Positions 10,489 to 21,633 of a stretch of 24,441 nt of DNA are shown one piece after another. The notes under the pieces were generated by a model that saw only the letters and a program-made list of their open reading frames with translations, was not told where the DNA came from and made no database searches. Both the position numbers and the translations under genes were made by a program. The DNA comes from Phallusia fumigata (lineage: Eukaryota > Chordata > Ascidiacea > Phlebobranchia > Ascidiidae). How positions within the stretch are numbered: the stretch's first letter is position 1; each line of letters starts with the position of its first letter. The DNA is taken from contig QXVZ01010536.1 of assembly GCA_008931825.1 (NCBI GenBank), forward strand, positions 1-24,441, given 5' to 3'.

Positions 10489-13150
10489 NATTTAATCCAC
10501 TTTTTTGTCGGTTTCGACGTCTATAAACAACCACAAATAGCTTACTAATACTTCGTATATAGAATAAAGATTGTTTTCTGATGTTCAAGCATGTTAAGTT
10601 AACTTTGTAGGCCTACAGGCAAATAACGCCCTGAAAGTATGACATTCGTCGTACCAATGATATAAATTCAAGCCTAGCCAAGGCAATGGCATTTTTGAAG
10701 TGTATATTATCTCAAAACATAACTCAAAAAAATTACCAATACTTACACAGCGATTTTAATGAACTGAAATGACATGTCTAATTGCTTCAACCACGCCTAA
10801 AAGCACAAACGTGTGATACAAAGTCCTGTTTCGAAACAGTGTTTCTACAAGTTATCTATCAAACCTCTGGCCTTAACAAACACAATGTTTCTGGCTGCCC
10901 AAATTGTCTACTTATACAATAACTGCGTTTTTCGCTTTGTCAAATTGTCCAATAGAAGTTGACGGTTGCATGGTCACGTGATCTGCACATGGCGGGTATG
11001 AGTCACGTGGGCAACAAACTGGATCCGTGTTGTTAACTGAGGGTCAATAAATAACACCGGATTTTTTGTACAAATTTTATCAATTCTGCAAATAATAAAA
11101 CACCTTTTGCTGTACCAGATGCCCTAGTATGTTTCGGCAAGAATAAACTCCTTAGCGGATGGGGTAAAATGGTGAAAACAGTTTCGTAAATTTTCTTTAA
11201 CTGGTTGGATTGATGATTTTTATGATTTTTAAGATACGTGTGAGTGGTTACAAGTTAAACCGTGCAGGTTTGTTGAAGTTTATACAGTTTAACGTAAATG
11301 CGGCCTGATTTGTAGAATGCGATTTGATGTAAAAAGCAAAATTTTCCAAAAAGGATACCGCTTTTGCTGCGTTTCTATGTCTCCGGTGCTCGACAAACCC
11401 GCCATATATAGGTATAAATATGTTTGAAAACGTAATTTGTTACTATTGTGTCAATTCCGGCTTCGATTTTTTTGGGGCCATCGTTTTTGTAGCTTTCAAC
11501 CCACGACATTAAGATTCAGTGGTCCTTGATTTCTAAATGTAAGATAATATTGTTGTCCCCACTAGCTTTTCTCCCTAAAAGTCTCATATTTCTGCTGTAT
11601 AAATCTACCCTTTTCCGTAAGCAGGCTCATATTCTGCTATTCATGTTGGCGAAGGTGTACACGATAAAAAGATTTGTTGTACCCTTACTCCATTTAACGG
11701 CTTTTATTTTCAAAAAAATGTGTGCATTAGTAGGTTTAAAAAGCGTTGTCAGAATCTTTCCGCGAGGCCACGACGTTTAAAATTATCAGAATGCAATTTG
11801 CCACTGCATGGAAATTCCAAATTGAAACACAAACTCTACATAACATCGCGCCCAAGCCCCTCGGGTACAGATGTTTTCCGGACAGTGAAGTACCCTCGAA
11901 TCTGCATTGTTTTTCCAAGACCTCGTCACCGCTGCGTCCGGCCAACTCAGGTGTATGCAGTCTCTGCAATTGCATCTAGCGTAACACCTGTCGAATTGCA
12001 CTCGTAACCTAAACAGCAACTGCCATTTCAAACAATGTAGCTTGTTGAACAACGCTTCAGTACATGCTTCACCATTGAAGCACCGACTCTGCTGTGATAA
12101 CACGGGAGCGTCGGGACAGGTTTTGAGTAGAGACAAGCCTTGGGAAGCGTAAACACACAGGTGGTGTGGCTGCCCTGGTGCTCCAGCATGTAATGACAGC
12201 GCACGACTTAGCAAAACTTTGATGGGTGGAGTGCGCGCGCCGTTGAAATAACATTTGTCCAAACATGCCGATGTGAGGTTTTGGGAATTCGAGTCAGAGA
12301 ACCGACTGCGAAATTTTGATCAGCAAACGATGGACCGACTTAGCACATTGCTGTCCTGATCAAATAGATAAATGTGAATATGTTGTCATGTCTGGCGTTT
12401 TACGAAACGGGTTTCTAACACAGCGAGACAGTCTCTTTCATTTTCGAAATACACTCACAATTGAAATTAGCCCCCCTGGTAATTTTCTGAATTGTACAGA
12501 AGGGGGTGTGTTAACGCATGCGTCTGATTGGCGCTTGTTTCGAGGCCACGTGAGTATAGGGATCCGAATTTCCAATGGAAATCTGTGTCGATAATTGTGG
12601 CACAGCTTGCTCTTTGCATTGTAAATTTCCACAGTGCGGTTGACTACTTTGACCCCGGGCCCACACTGTTGTTATGTTGGCCTTGATACCACCACTTGCT
12701 TGGTTTTCACTCTGTAACGACCTCTGGTGGTTTATCTTTTTGACTGTTGCTACACGTCTTTTAAAGTTTAGGCCAGGGCGCGTTAAGTATTTCATCGAAA
12801 TTTATTGTTGTCATCTTTCCCCGGCACTTGGTTATTTAGCCTTTCACATAACGATGTTTAATAACGCTATAGCTCCAATGCGTTTAAACTGAATCCACCA
12901 GTTGTGCCAAACACGTATTTTTAGCTTTTTTCGGCTTAGTGAGTGTTTTAGTGCAGTTGTGTTGCTAAACATTCTTCAACCAACCAAAATAAGCTTAGCG
13001 TTACTCAACTCAAACCAAACGAGCTATAAAGACGTAAATTTGCTGAGCAGAACTGGACCCATCTTGCTGCTAACGCTTTAAGGTTCTGTGTTCCAGGCAA
13101 AATTTCTAGTCAGCCAAACATTTTTTGATTCATTGTTATGTTTTTTGTAG

Positions 13151-13234
13151 GTATTCTTATACATTTGTGATACACACTACGGAACCACTACCAGCTTCAG
13201 TTCTAGCTGAAAGGAAGCGATTTTGGTATCTTAG
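13151..13234 (+). other. Orphan exon-like segment (plus strand)
   Basis: A good acceptor (GTTATGTTTTTTGTAG) is followed by 84 nt with one open frame of 27 codons, ending at a good donor (CTTAG|GTAAGA). Reading through the donor gives an immediate TAA, so it could instead be a terminal exon. No partner exon in compatible phase was found, and the minus strand is open across the same bases. Confidence 0.2.
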
Positions 13235-14224
13235 GTAAGATCTAGCTAATTTTGTGTGTATAGGATTTTCTTCGTCTTTTCCTTCTAAAAGTGTACGACT
13301 CATCTCTTTCCTGTTTAACACATGTGGGTGCTTACTTTTTGTCAAACTGATCTGATTTGTGAGTGACTCATAACGGTGCATAGCGGATATTTTTACTTCC
13401 GCATGGTGGCACAATGAGTCGGTTGTACAATATTGTGATCTAAAACTTTAAAAGAGAGATTCCATGACTCAGACGAACTGTGTATTTAAACAGGATTTGT
13501 TTAGTTTTCGTTTGGACTATATTTAATGTGTTTGCTTAATATTGTGTGAGGAGCATAACACAAAGGCATTCCAATCTTTTAACTGTACAAACATGCTCCT
13601 AAATGCTTTCATGTTCTGCATGCGCAAGCTACGCTTCTCTGGCACTTACTTAAGCCGTTGTTTTGTCTATCCCGGTGGCATTGATAGCCGAAAGACGCAT
13701 ACCAATCATTATAATAAAACGTCACCCGCGTTTTTATCACTTAGCTCAAAACCAACTTCTCGACAAAGTAGCAGTGGGTATTTTTAAAGTTTTGTTAACG
13801 TTACAGTGGTGTAAATATAAAAGTAGAACACAAACAGTTTGTCGGTAGTTGGCGCTATGTCCTTGCTCCTGAGCGATGCTAAATTCTAAAGTGAAAGTGG
13901 TTTGTAAGGGCAACGGTTAGTTTATTCGGTTTTGGTATGTAATAGTTTTGGATCAGTTTGTCAGGAGGAAAAACGTAAATCGGTGAGTGTCTTGGGACAT
14001 CTGAAAACCGACTTCTCCTTCTTTTCTCGCGTCTTGGTTGATATGAAATCTTAGAGTTTAAACACCTAAAAGCAAACATCTTTGTGACAATATGTTTCAT
14101 GTTCGTTGAGCGTGTACGATGTGACCCGACTGAGTCTGTCGTCTGCTTTGGTAAAGTTCTAAATTTAATTTAAAGGTTTTGGGTTATTTTGCCTGGAATA
14201 AAATAAAAGACCGATGTACGATTT

Positions 14225-14458
14225 TTATCCAACAACTCTTCGAGGTTGAGGTGGATGCTTATCGTTACGTTTGTTTCCCGATATTTTTTTGCAATCCGAT
14301 TCTACAGTGCAGTTCAACATCTTTTTTAGCTGATGAAGAACGTAAGGGTATTCAATGTGTTTTAACGTTATCAAACAAAGAGTCGAGCCCAGCATCAAGC
14401 CGAAACCGAAACTGATTTGATTTTCACATGGTTCTCTTTTACGACATTTAGTTCCCAT
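14225..14458 (-). CDS. Candidate small Cys peptide, possible relative of genes A and B
   Basis: Open frame of 77 codons. Its first half has a hydrophobic segment (about 18 residues from ISFGFG). A strong acceptor (CTTACGTTCTTCATCAG, exon from 14329) opens a phase-0 terminal exon of 34 codons. This carries C-X5-C followed by a basic GNKRNDK stretch, resembling the third cysteine and basic tail of gene B (CRVDSC then KKKRNK). Either a single-exon ORF or the last exon of a split gene is possible. No matching first exon was found, and the resemblance is short. Confidence 0.25.
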   Translation of the reverse strand: MGTKCRKREPCENQISFGFGLMLGSTLCLITLKHIEYPYVLHQLKKMLNCTVESDCKKISGNKRNDKHPPQPRRVVG

Positions 14459-14837
14459 TTGTTGATTGTAAAAACAAGTTTTTGGTCAACTAGATCGCTA
14501 AAAGAAACCACGTGGCTTGCATCAGTCTCGAAAAAGTTGTTTTTGCCCAAACTCGTCTCAGTTTTCCGCAAACTCTCGGGGAATTTATGCAAATTTTCTG
14601 GTTTGGGGTAAAAACCTTCTAATGATGTGAAGCTTCCGTTCCCTGCATTCACACGCTGCATTGCAGTGGTATATCGCTAGCCTGTTCCTTTACATTTTCT
14701 AACCATGCATCGTCGGGCTAAGAGTTAAAAAAAAGTTTCTGAGATTGTCCTGACCTTTGCATTTGCTAAAATGTGGTTATTTTGCAACGTAGTTTTACTC
14801 GGCGAAAACGTGTACCGTCATTGAAAGAGTTCACAAA

Positions 14838-14852
14838 GGTTGAGAAACACTG
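14838..14852 (-). mobile_element. hAT-like transposon terminal repeat
   Basis: On the minus strand this reads CAGTGTTTCTCAACC, the terminal inverted repeat typical of hAT (Charlie-type) elements, followed inward by a GACGGTACACGTTTT-like stretch also common in that group. The opposite end and target-site duplication were not found, so this is a remnant at best. Confidence 0.35.
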
Positions 14853-15135
14853 GTATTTTGCATTCTCATTGGGCAAAACCCGTACGGGCATGCTTGCTGC
14901 AACTTCAGGCGGCATAACACGCCGGGGCTTTCCCGAGTATAACTGCAAGTGAAATCGACACCACACTTTACCCCGCTTTGTCCCGGTAATGTCCCCATCA
15001 GGGCTTAGTTGCTTTTGGGTTTTACCAAGTTTCCGGATAAACAGGGTTTTCACGCGCTTCGTAACCACTAAACCGCTACCTTGGCAAAGAAGTGCCATCA
15101 AAGGAGAGTGTTGACCATTGATTAAATCGGTTAAA

Positions 15136-15360
15136 ACCCCCGGTGATAAAAATCTTCAACGCAGTATGCAAACGAATGATCATTGCATATGTTTAAACAT
15201 TCCTGTCTGCAATTTTACTTACAGGCTTCTGTACATTGGTTCTTCTCGAGTAGTTGCCTAATACTTTGGTTTTATTTCATACCCCATTCACCTTGGTAAA
15301 ATTTGAGGTACACGTTTGCATTTCTAACGGATTTTCAGACTTACACGTTTGCCTATATTG
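15136..15360. repeat. Duplicated block B, copy 1
   Basis: This 225-bp segment is repeated immediately after the N at 15361 (15362-15590) with about six substitutions and two small indels. Removing one copy joins the flanks without loss. Probable unmerged haplotype overlap. Confidence 0.85.
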
Positions 15361-15361
15361 N

Positions 15362-15590
15362 ACCCCCGGTGATAAAAATCTTCAATGCAGTATGCAAACG
15401 AATGATCATTACATATGTTTAAACATTCCTGTCTGCAATTTTACTTACAGACTTCTGTACATTGGTTCTTCTCTTCTTGTCGAGTAGTTGCCTAATACTT
15501 TGCTTTTATTTCATACCCCATTCACCTTGGTAAAATTTGAGGTACAAGCATTTCTAAAGGATTTTCAGACTTACACGTTTGCCTATATTG
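15362..15590. repeat. Duplicated block B, copy 2
   Basis: Second copy of 15136-15360, starting directly after the single N. It has a small insertion (TTCTTGTC-type) and a short deletion relative to copy 1. Confidence 0.85.
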
Positions 15591-16543
15591 AGGGTCGCTA
15601 TGTACAGGTTTCTCTTCTAGTTTGCACCAGCAGTCTGTGTTTCCTTGCATGCAAGTTTGTTACCAACATGTGGTATGCGGACACATTCAAAAGGTTCCAA
15701 TTTTAGCAAAATTGGCCAAAACATGTGGTAATTAAATTGTTCTGTCTGTCAATTGTCTTGACTTCTTAACCCAAACCCCGACTTTCAAAGCTGCAATGAG
15801 CCACCTGAAGAAACGCTCAAGCAATATCGATTGCCTATGACGTCAAACCAGACCAGGCGTACAAAGCCAACAGTGTCTGCATTCCGCATCGTTTTGCACG
15901 TCGGCCATTTATTTTGGGGTCGGTTGTATTTTTAGAAAAAAAATCATTATTTTCGTGAGAATCTGGCACTGCACTTGCCAACTACATGCTGTTTCTGGTT
16001 GAATATTTAGGTTTCCTGCAACGTGGGTGTTCACAACAGTCAAATGTAATAAAATACTGTTTATTTAGACAATTTGCTAATTCATATATGAAACTCATGT
16101 AAGGTTTCTTAAATACAGTTTAAAAGTTTACTTGTTAAATTTTAATTGCGTTAACATTGATTTTTTTGCTGATTACAAAATTTGTCACAACATACACAAG
16201 TGGATTGAATACAAAATGGCAGCCAATGTTAGTAGGTAGCACATATAAATGCTGAATCACATTGTAAACTACAAAATGTAACATATTAAAAACACACGAC
16301 TAATTCACATAAACACATTATTTTTAAAGTCAATTTTATAAGTTTGTAACATAAGTTTGTCGAGCAATTCAATAGAAAACGTCAGCAAAAGTCATAAGTA
16401 TACAAACGAAACGCTTTACAAAATGCGTTTAACAAATATGTGTGTTTTTCACGTTGGTGTGATCGTAGACGATATTGCCGAAGTTAAATATTGGTAAAAT
16501 GTAGAGTGGTATTTGTGAGGTTAGTTGATTCGTCGAAGAATTT
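15591..16543. other. AT-rich intergenic DNA downstream of gene A
   Basis: No gene is seen. It contains a CRE palindrome TGACGTCA at 15838-15845 and, on the minus strand, poly(A)-signal-like hexamers ATTAAA (16146-16141) and AATAAA (16065-16060). These could end a long form of gene A. Confidence 0.4.
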
Positions 16544-16615
16544 TCAACTCTCATGCAATCGGATTGGACACTCCGCAATAATGCATCTTGCACCTTGCAC
16601 ATCTACGTGAGCGAG
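16544..16615 (-). other. Possible alternative last exon of gene A
   Basis: A strong acceptor (TTTATTTTAATTTCAG) opens 23 codons and TGA in phase 0. The peptide contains GARCIIAEC. It joins in frame to CCG|GTATGTAAG at 16822/16821, a consensus donor inside the candidate exon 16690-16982. The RCI-I/V-A motif also occurs near the end of the candidate at 4122-4379 (GRCIVA). If used, gene A would be 181 residues. Confidence 0.3.
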
Positions 16616-16689
16616 CTGAAATTAAAATAAACAATGATAAAAACCAATAGCAAATTTTGAATTATCGTTGGAAAAGTGTTATCGAAACC

Positions 16690-16982
16690 TTAGACAGGTC
16701 CAACCAGTAAAGTAAATTTTTTCCTTGTGGTAGTGTTATTGATGCGGTTATAAACCCTCATGAAACATATTTTACATGGGTCTGTTAAAATTCGAATGCT
16801 TGGTGGATCCTTCTTACATACCGGTCTACAGAAAGAAACAACTTTAGAATTAATTTTCTTAGCAAATGCCCAGTTGTTGCGCATACGTAGAGTTTTCACC
16901 GTAGACACAACATCAATGATTAGCTGTGGTGCCTGCTGGGGCGGCTGTATAAAAGCTTTTGTTTTGAATTTTTCTTGGTGCG
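16690..16982 (-). other. Possible fourth exon of gene A
   Basis: Acceptor GGCTGTGTACAG at 16984/16983 joins gene A's exon 3 (donor CAAAG|GTAATAG at 17435/17434) in frame and opens 96 codons to TAA. It adds four cysteines (C-X3-C then C-X2-C) and ends in a KKFTLLVG stretch. The order 'CK-x-C, basic-aromatic, LL-x-G' faintly recalls netrin/NTR-type modules; this is only a resemblance. With this exon gene A would be 201 residues. The open length alone could occur by chance in DNA like this. Confidence 0.35.
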
Positions 16983-17052
16983 CTGTACACAGCCAAACGA
17001 TTTTTTTCAATGTGTTCGCTATTGAAATATTTTAACTGGTCTAGTCCACCTA

Positions 17053-17200
17053 GAACAGTAATTCCCAACCCGCACCTCTTATTTGGTAAGGAATTTCAAA
17101 TTTAGGGGAATAATGCGTCAAGAAGATAAGCGATGGAAATTTCGAAACAAAGGGGGGTATCTGGGGACCCCCTCAAAACTCACCTGCTCAAGACAGGCCT
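17053..17200. mobile_element. Possible hAT-like element remnant in or after gene A
   Basis: It begins CAGTAATTCCCAACC, similar to hAT terminal repeats, and contains an inner GGGGGTATCTGGGGACCCCC inverted repeat, then a minus-strand CAG|GTGAGT. The other terminus was not found. Confidence 0.25.
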
Positions 17201-17390
17201 ATGATTTTTCTTAGCTTTCGCAAACATTTACTTATCGTTTAAAGAATTTCTAAGCAACCAGGTTTAATAAGGAAGTAAAGCGTTGGGAGTTACTGCATTC
17301 CAATGGAACGAATCAAAAGACACAAGAGACCGAAACCAGGTTAAAGAGAAAACCGATCACGTTACGCTTTTGGCATTTTGGTAATTTACG

Positions 17391-18634
17391 TTAAAATGTT
17401 TTCGGAATTCCAATGTAATTAATCAAACTATTACCTTTGCCTCTTGGCGTGTTGGGCCACTTCACCATTTCTGAGCAATTTCCAACTGCACAAAAATGAT
17501 TTATCAAACATCGATCTTCGAAGAACTCTTGATCGGTCCGAACGTTTCGCCGATTTCGTTGTTTTTCTTCCAACAGTAACGGCATCTTTTCTTGAACCTT
17601 GCAATTTTTAAAAGTTGTGTGCAATTAGAAACATTGCATACGGGATCTTTTTGTTAATATTGTGCTAATCAGCCAATTTGTAGCCACTTGTAAGCACAGT
17701 GCCTGCCTGATAATCATAAAAATTGAAAAACGATGGCGCTTCTCGTGATATGGCCGGGGGTGTTCTGTTATTTCCATAAAAACTGTTTGTGTGTCTGCGT
17801 GAAACTCTTATGACTCACTCTCACAATCATGACGCCGCTAATCAGTGCAAAAAATTACTTCGAAATGCAGCTAATGAAATAATAGCGGTTAAGATACACA
17901 ATGAAGTGCTACCACATTTGATTTCTAAATTAAGTGTGTAGAGATTGTTTTTGTTTGAATAAAAAAAATTCAAAAGATATATGACCAGTTGCTTACATTC
18001 ATCCCAATCAAAATTCAGGAGGAAAAACAGTTAGGCGTTCGAGGGTGATTATTTTTGCTTTTACAGGCGACCAATTTAACAGCTAGTTGCAGCTATTTTC
18101 AAAATTAATTGAGATGATTGAAGCTTCATTGGCAAACTGCAAAACTATTAAATTTTAGGCTACAAACAATGGCAAACTAACCACCTTACCTCTGCAGTTA
18201 AGCTCTCTAGAGAGACCCTCCTTGTTCTTTCGTTCAACTTGTTCTCCTCGGCTACTGAAAAAAGTTATTAAATGTTTTTTAATACAGATCCCAGTACCGC
18301 TTGATTTTGGGAGTTTTTTATAAAACTGAAAATATTACTTCTTGCTTTGCAGGCTGACATTGGAAAGATCCAGTTGAAAACAGATTTATACCGGAACAAA
18401 ACTGGCCACCACTTGGATGACAAAATTTCATTTTATTTAAGCAAGTGTCTGGGATGTAAAGGAATGCTGTTTGGTCCCCACTCTTTATAAGGTAAGATTT
18501 ATTGAAAACAGTAATTGAGGTTACTTAGGAAATTCAAATGGGCACATACCTTCATTGTGATTTTCTGTTATCTTTCTTCCTTGGCAGAGGATGGATAGGG
18601 CGAGAAATACAAAGGTCACATGGATAAAGTACAT
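17391..18634 (-). CDS. Gene A: secreted, furin-processed Cys peptide precursor (unrecognised family)
   Basis: Exons on the minus strand: 18634-18550, 18254-18190, and from 17597. The first intron is phase 1 (GAA G|GT) and the second phase 0. Exon 1 encodes 28 residues starting MYFIHVTFVFLALSILC, a clear signal peptide with likely cleavage near residue 17-19, and its ATG has AAAG before it. Exon 2 holds RTRR (residues 38-41) and exon 3 RNRR (64-67), two R-X-R-R furin sites, then cysteines at 80, 86 and 91. Reading exon 3 to the TAA at 17393-17391 gives 118 residues. Splicing at 17435/17434 into 16982-16690 gives 201. Introns are 295 and 592 bp. Donors are good (GTATGT, GTAAGG); the exon 3 acceptor (AATTGCAAG) is weak. 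It matches gene B in exon 1 length, phases and cysteine positions. I infer an extracellular signalling or defence peptide; the family is not recognised. Confidence 0.65.
17598..18189 (-). other. Intron 2 of gene A
   Basis: A 592-bp phase-0 intron, starting GTAAGG. It is AT-rich with nothing else recognised in it. The matching intron of gene B is 614 bp. Confidence 0.55.
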
Positions 18635-18723
18635 CTTTGTTTATCAGAGGCAACGATCACTTAATATGGCCGTTTTTTGAACGATATTAAACCGGTTCAA
18701 AAATCGATTTTTGGCACTGAGTT
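18635..18723 (-). promoter_or_regulatory. 5'-UTR exon of gene A with strong 3' splice site
   Basis: A long pyrimidine tract ending TTCTACTTGTCCAG (AG at 18725/18724) precedes 89 nt without any ATG, up to the start codon at 18634. Further upstream, several ATGs occur. This pattern suggests the leader is spliced at 18723, either to an upstream noncoding exon or by a trans-spliced leader. Confidence 0.5.
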
Positions 18724-19050
18724 CTGGACAAGTAGAATTAAAGAATAAACAAGGACAAATTTTACTCACATACAAATTTGCCCCCAAATACCGACACACA
18801 AACGTCAAACCATCTTCAAATGATGCGGTTTTCTCTAGTAAACATCATCTGACCTCAAACAACATTTACCAACATGCACAGTACTAAAAGCACTTATACG
18901 CCAAACCATAGACTGCAGATCAATTGAGCACAACAAGTTTATCATTAACAGGGGTTGATCAGTTCTAGTTAAATGTTTAAAATCCCATGCGTTGTTGCTG
19001 CAAACACCTTTCCACTCTTTTGAATGTGAAAGATCCACCTTCATTCATCG

Positions 19051-19179
19051 CTATTTATACCTCGATAGCGCAGGAACAACGGCATGGTGAGATAAAATCG
19101 TGCTTACTATAGGTGGGTGACGTGGGTCTCTGCTCGCCAATGAAGTGTAGCACCAGGCACGTGACGACATAATAATTGG
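19051..19179 (-). promoter_or_regulatory. Candidate promoter of gene A
   Basis: Reading leftwards: CCAAT at 19179-19175, CACGTG at 19158-19163, a second CCAAT near 19145-19141, then TATAAATAG at 19059-19051. This order suits transcription starting near 19030, about 400 bp before the gene A start codon, with a leader intron ending at 18724. Confidence 0.4.
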
Positions 19180-21188
19180 GGTTGGAGGTCTCCTTCCCCG
19201 GAAAGTTGTCGAAGATTTTCCATATCGTGTCTTCGCCAGCGAAATTATTGCAACACAAGTTTTCGGAGGGGGGGACTGGGTTTTGGAACATGACTTTTTT
19301 GCGTGACCGTGTTTTGGACTCTTTGTGTGGTTGGAATCTTTCTGGGGATTTTTTGCCTATGACTCCAACAGTGACTTCGCAAAAAATGGAATCTTTCTAG
19401 CGCTTTGTCTCAACTTGGTTTTATTTTATTGTCCCGGTCGCCTTGGACCCCTTCTACCATCTGCTCACTCCAAACCAAGCTATTGTCCGACCGTTCACGT
19501 TCGGGAAACCCCCCGCCTATTCGTGACAATTTTTAACTTGCAACTTGGATCAAAATCGTAAAAATTTAATTGAAAAAACGTCTCAGGGTGTCATTGACCT
19601 TTTAAAGCCGCCGGTTTTGCGATTTTCCATCAGTTGTACAATCTCTTACTGTCCAACGACTTATTGTTTAGCGTGAAGTGTGAAAGGGTATTATGCAGCC
19701 ACAAGCTTTGTGACAGGGTTTTTTCCTTAACGCCAAACGGGGCATGTCTCTGTCGCTGGGGCTGAAACCCCCTGTTCCAAAGATAGAATTATCGATCACC
19801 TCTAATCTATTTTCGTTTACTTTCTAGCCGTAAGGGAAACTGAACCAGTCTGTACAACATTGTGTGTGTAACTGGTAGTTCAATAAGGTTTGTGTACGTT
19901 TAAAAGGTAAAGGAATTTTTATGGGGTATTATTCCCGTCAGAACGGGAACTGAAAATTTGTCTTAGACCTACTGTGGCGTCATTTTTTGGATATTTGGAA
20001 GTAAAATTGCCTTCAATAAATAAAAAAAGAAACAGGCTGGCAGTTGCTAGTTCCGCTGACAAGGCGTTTTAAACGTAAGCTTGTTGCGTTGTCAAGAAAC
20101 CTAGGAAACAATCCCTTTCCCAAAAAGGTAAATACGAAGCAAACTTATGTCAGAACTGACTTTAAAATAAGCAGTAATGAAGAAAAAAAGTTGTACAACA
20201 GAAAGCTGTAAAAAGCCTTGCAAATTATTCTACTTATTTTATCGTTTTTCTTGAAAGATCACCCAATGCATCAATAATTTTTACTGAATTTGGAAATCCT
20301 GTGTTATGTCGACACTACTTAGTGACGTGTGTATAAAAATGGCAAACAATTTGTTACAATTTGTCGCGACAAACGGGGTAATTGATTGAATGATGCTATA
20401 GACACAAAGCGTTGTAATTGGTAAATGGATAAAATTGTTGGTATATTTAGGATTTTGATCTTCTTAAGGGCTACGTGCTTGACAACTTGCTGCCAAGTTT
20501 TCATGCAAACCCATAGTTGAGCTGGATTTAAACCTAAGAACGGTGGGCCATTTTAAGCAAGATTCAAGTTGCATATTGTTGGTGAAAGAAGGAGTAATCA
20601 TTGATTGTCATCTGCTTTTATTCAGCCACATGCAAAGTACAGAAACACGGTTGTGTAATAAATCATATGATTGTGCCTAGTATTGGAATTGCGATCACGT
20701 TGAATCCCATTGAAATGATGCAGTACGGACTAGCTGATGATTGGCCCACAAGTGGTATTGACATAGCTTAAGGTGCAAAAGAGTGTGACCATGTAGCCGT
20801 TCGCGTATTTTTTCCTCTGCTTACCTATCTCCTGCACTACTTTATAGCAATACTTTTACGAACCCAAACTGTTTTATTGGTTGCACTGGATTTTGATTTT
20901 TCACTAGTTTAAAAATTAACGTTAGTCAGTTTAAACACCCGACACATCTGTTCCCTAGGGAGAAATAGTGGTGACATCGCAACAAACGAGTCTTGGTAAA
21001 CCCCTGCACTGGTTGGGGTAAGCAGGGGGAGTTCAGAACAGAACAATGGGATCTTGACGTCGTTTTTGCGGCCCCTGCACTGTGAAACCCCTAACCCTGG
21101 GGAGAAGGGGAAACTTTTTACTGTCTCTAGAATGTTTACATTCGCAATGGTTCATAGGCTTTGAACGTGCTCGCTGAACTGTCGCAGA
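19180..21188. other. Intergenic DNA between genes A and B
   Basis: A richer patch at 19180-19560 is open in several frames on both strands but shows no exon chain. Also present are an inverted repeat TTCCCGT/ACGGGAA at 19932-19949, a CCCCTGC/GCAGGGG hairpin at 21001-21028, and an 11-bp direct repeat CCCCTGCACTG at 21001 and 21072. Nothing else is recognised. Confidence 0.4.
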
Positions 21189-21632
21189 AAAAGCTTGATT
21201 TTGTGTCAAAGCAAAAAACGCCACTTGAACCATTAACCTTTAGCAAATAAGTTTAAAACCTCTTCAAAGTGAGAAAGCTAGCGGGTGGCAAATCACAAAA
21301 ATGCATCCAGGAATTACCATACACCTAGCCCATTGCCGCATGATCCAGCTGTCAGTTGTATGATGTTTATTCATCGTTTTCATTTATTATATTTTTGTCA
21401 AATGGACGCCGGCACATTTCAAACACTTATTGTGCACCTACATTTATAGTTTAGGCTAGAAGGTTTCCCATTTGCGCCATATGAGGGCAGGGTGTTTGTC
21501 GTTTGCCGTTACGTTAGAAACGACACGCTCTATCTACGAATAGTTTGTAGCTGCAAATCCCACGACGGGCTCACTGCAGTTTAGCTAACCCACTTAAAAA
21601 CCCCAAAGGTGTACCTTGATTGTTGTACATTG
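21189..21632. repeat. Duplicated block C, copy 1
   Basis: This 444-bp segment is repeated right after the N at 21633 (21634-22077), same length, with about 19 substitutions (about 4%). Probable unmerged haplotype overlap; deleting one copy restores a continuous sequence. Confidence 0.85.
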
Positions 21633-21633
21633 N

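Larger units (their letters stand above)
10490..15135. other. Intergenic stretch, no firm gene
   Basis: This holds several CACGTG sites (10975, 11004, 12547, 14509), a more GC-rich patch at about 11790-12270 that is open in several frames on both strands, exon-like segments at 13151-13234 and 14225-14329, and a hAT-like end at 14838-14852. I found no complete gene. Confidence 0.4.

Noticed and set aside
11786..12262. 158-codon Cys-rich minus-strand open frame
   Set aside because: The region is open in several frames on both strands, the cysteines do not follow the spacing of genes A and B, and I found no signal peptide or clear splice borders.
14960..15101. tRNA-like A box (TAGCGGTTTAGTGGTTA on the minus strand), suggesting a SINE
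   Set aside because: No B box (GGTTCGA-type) follows at the right distance and no poly(A) or second copy was seen.
18360..18491. Plus-strand exon-like segment (acceptor CTTGCTTTGCAG, donor TATAAG|GTAAGA, 45 open codons)
   Set aside because: It lies in intron 1 of gene A on the opposite strand, its frame stops one base before the donor, and no partner exon was found. An antisense transcript cannot be excluded.
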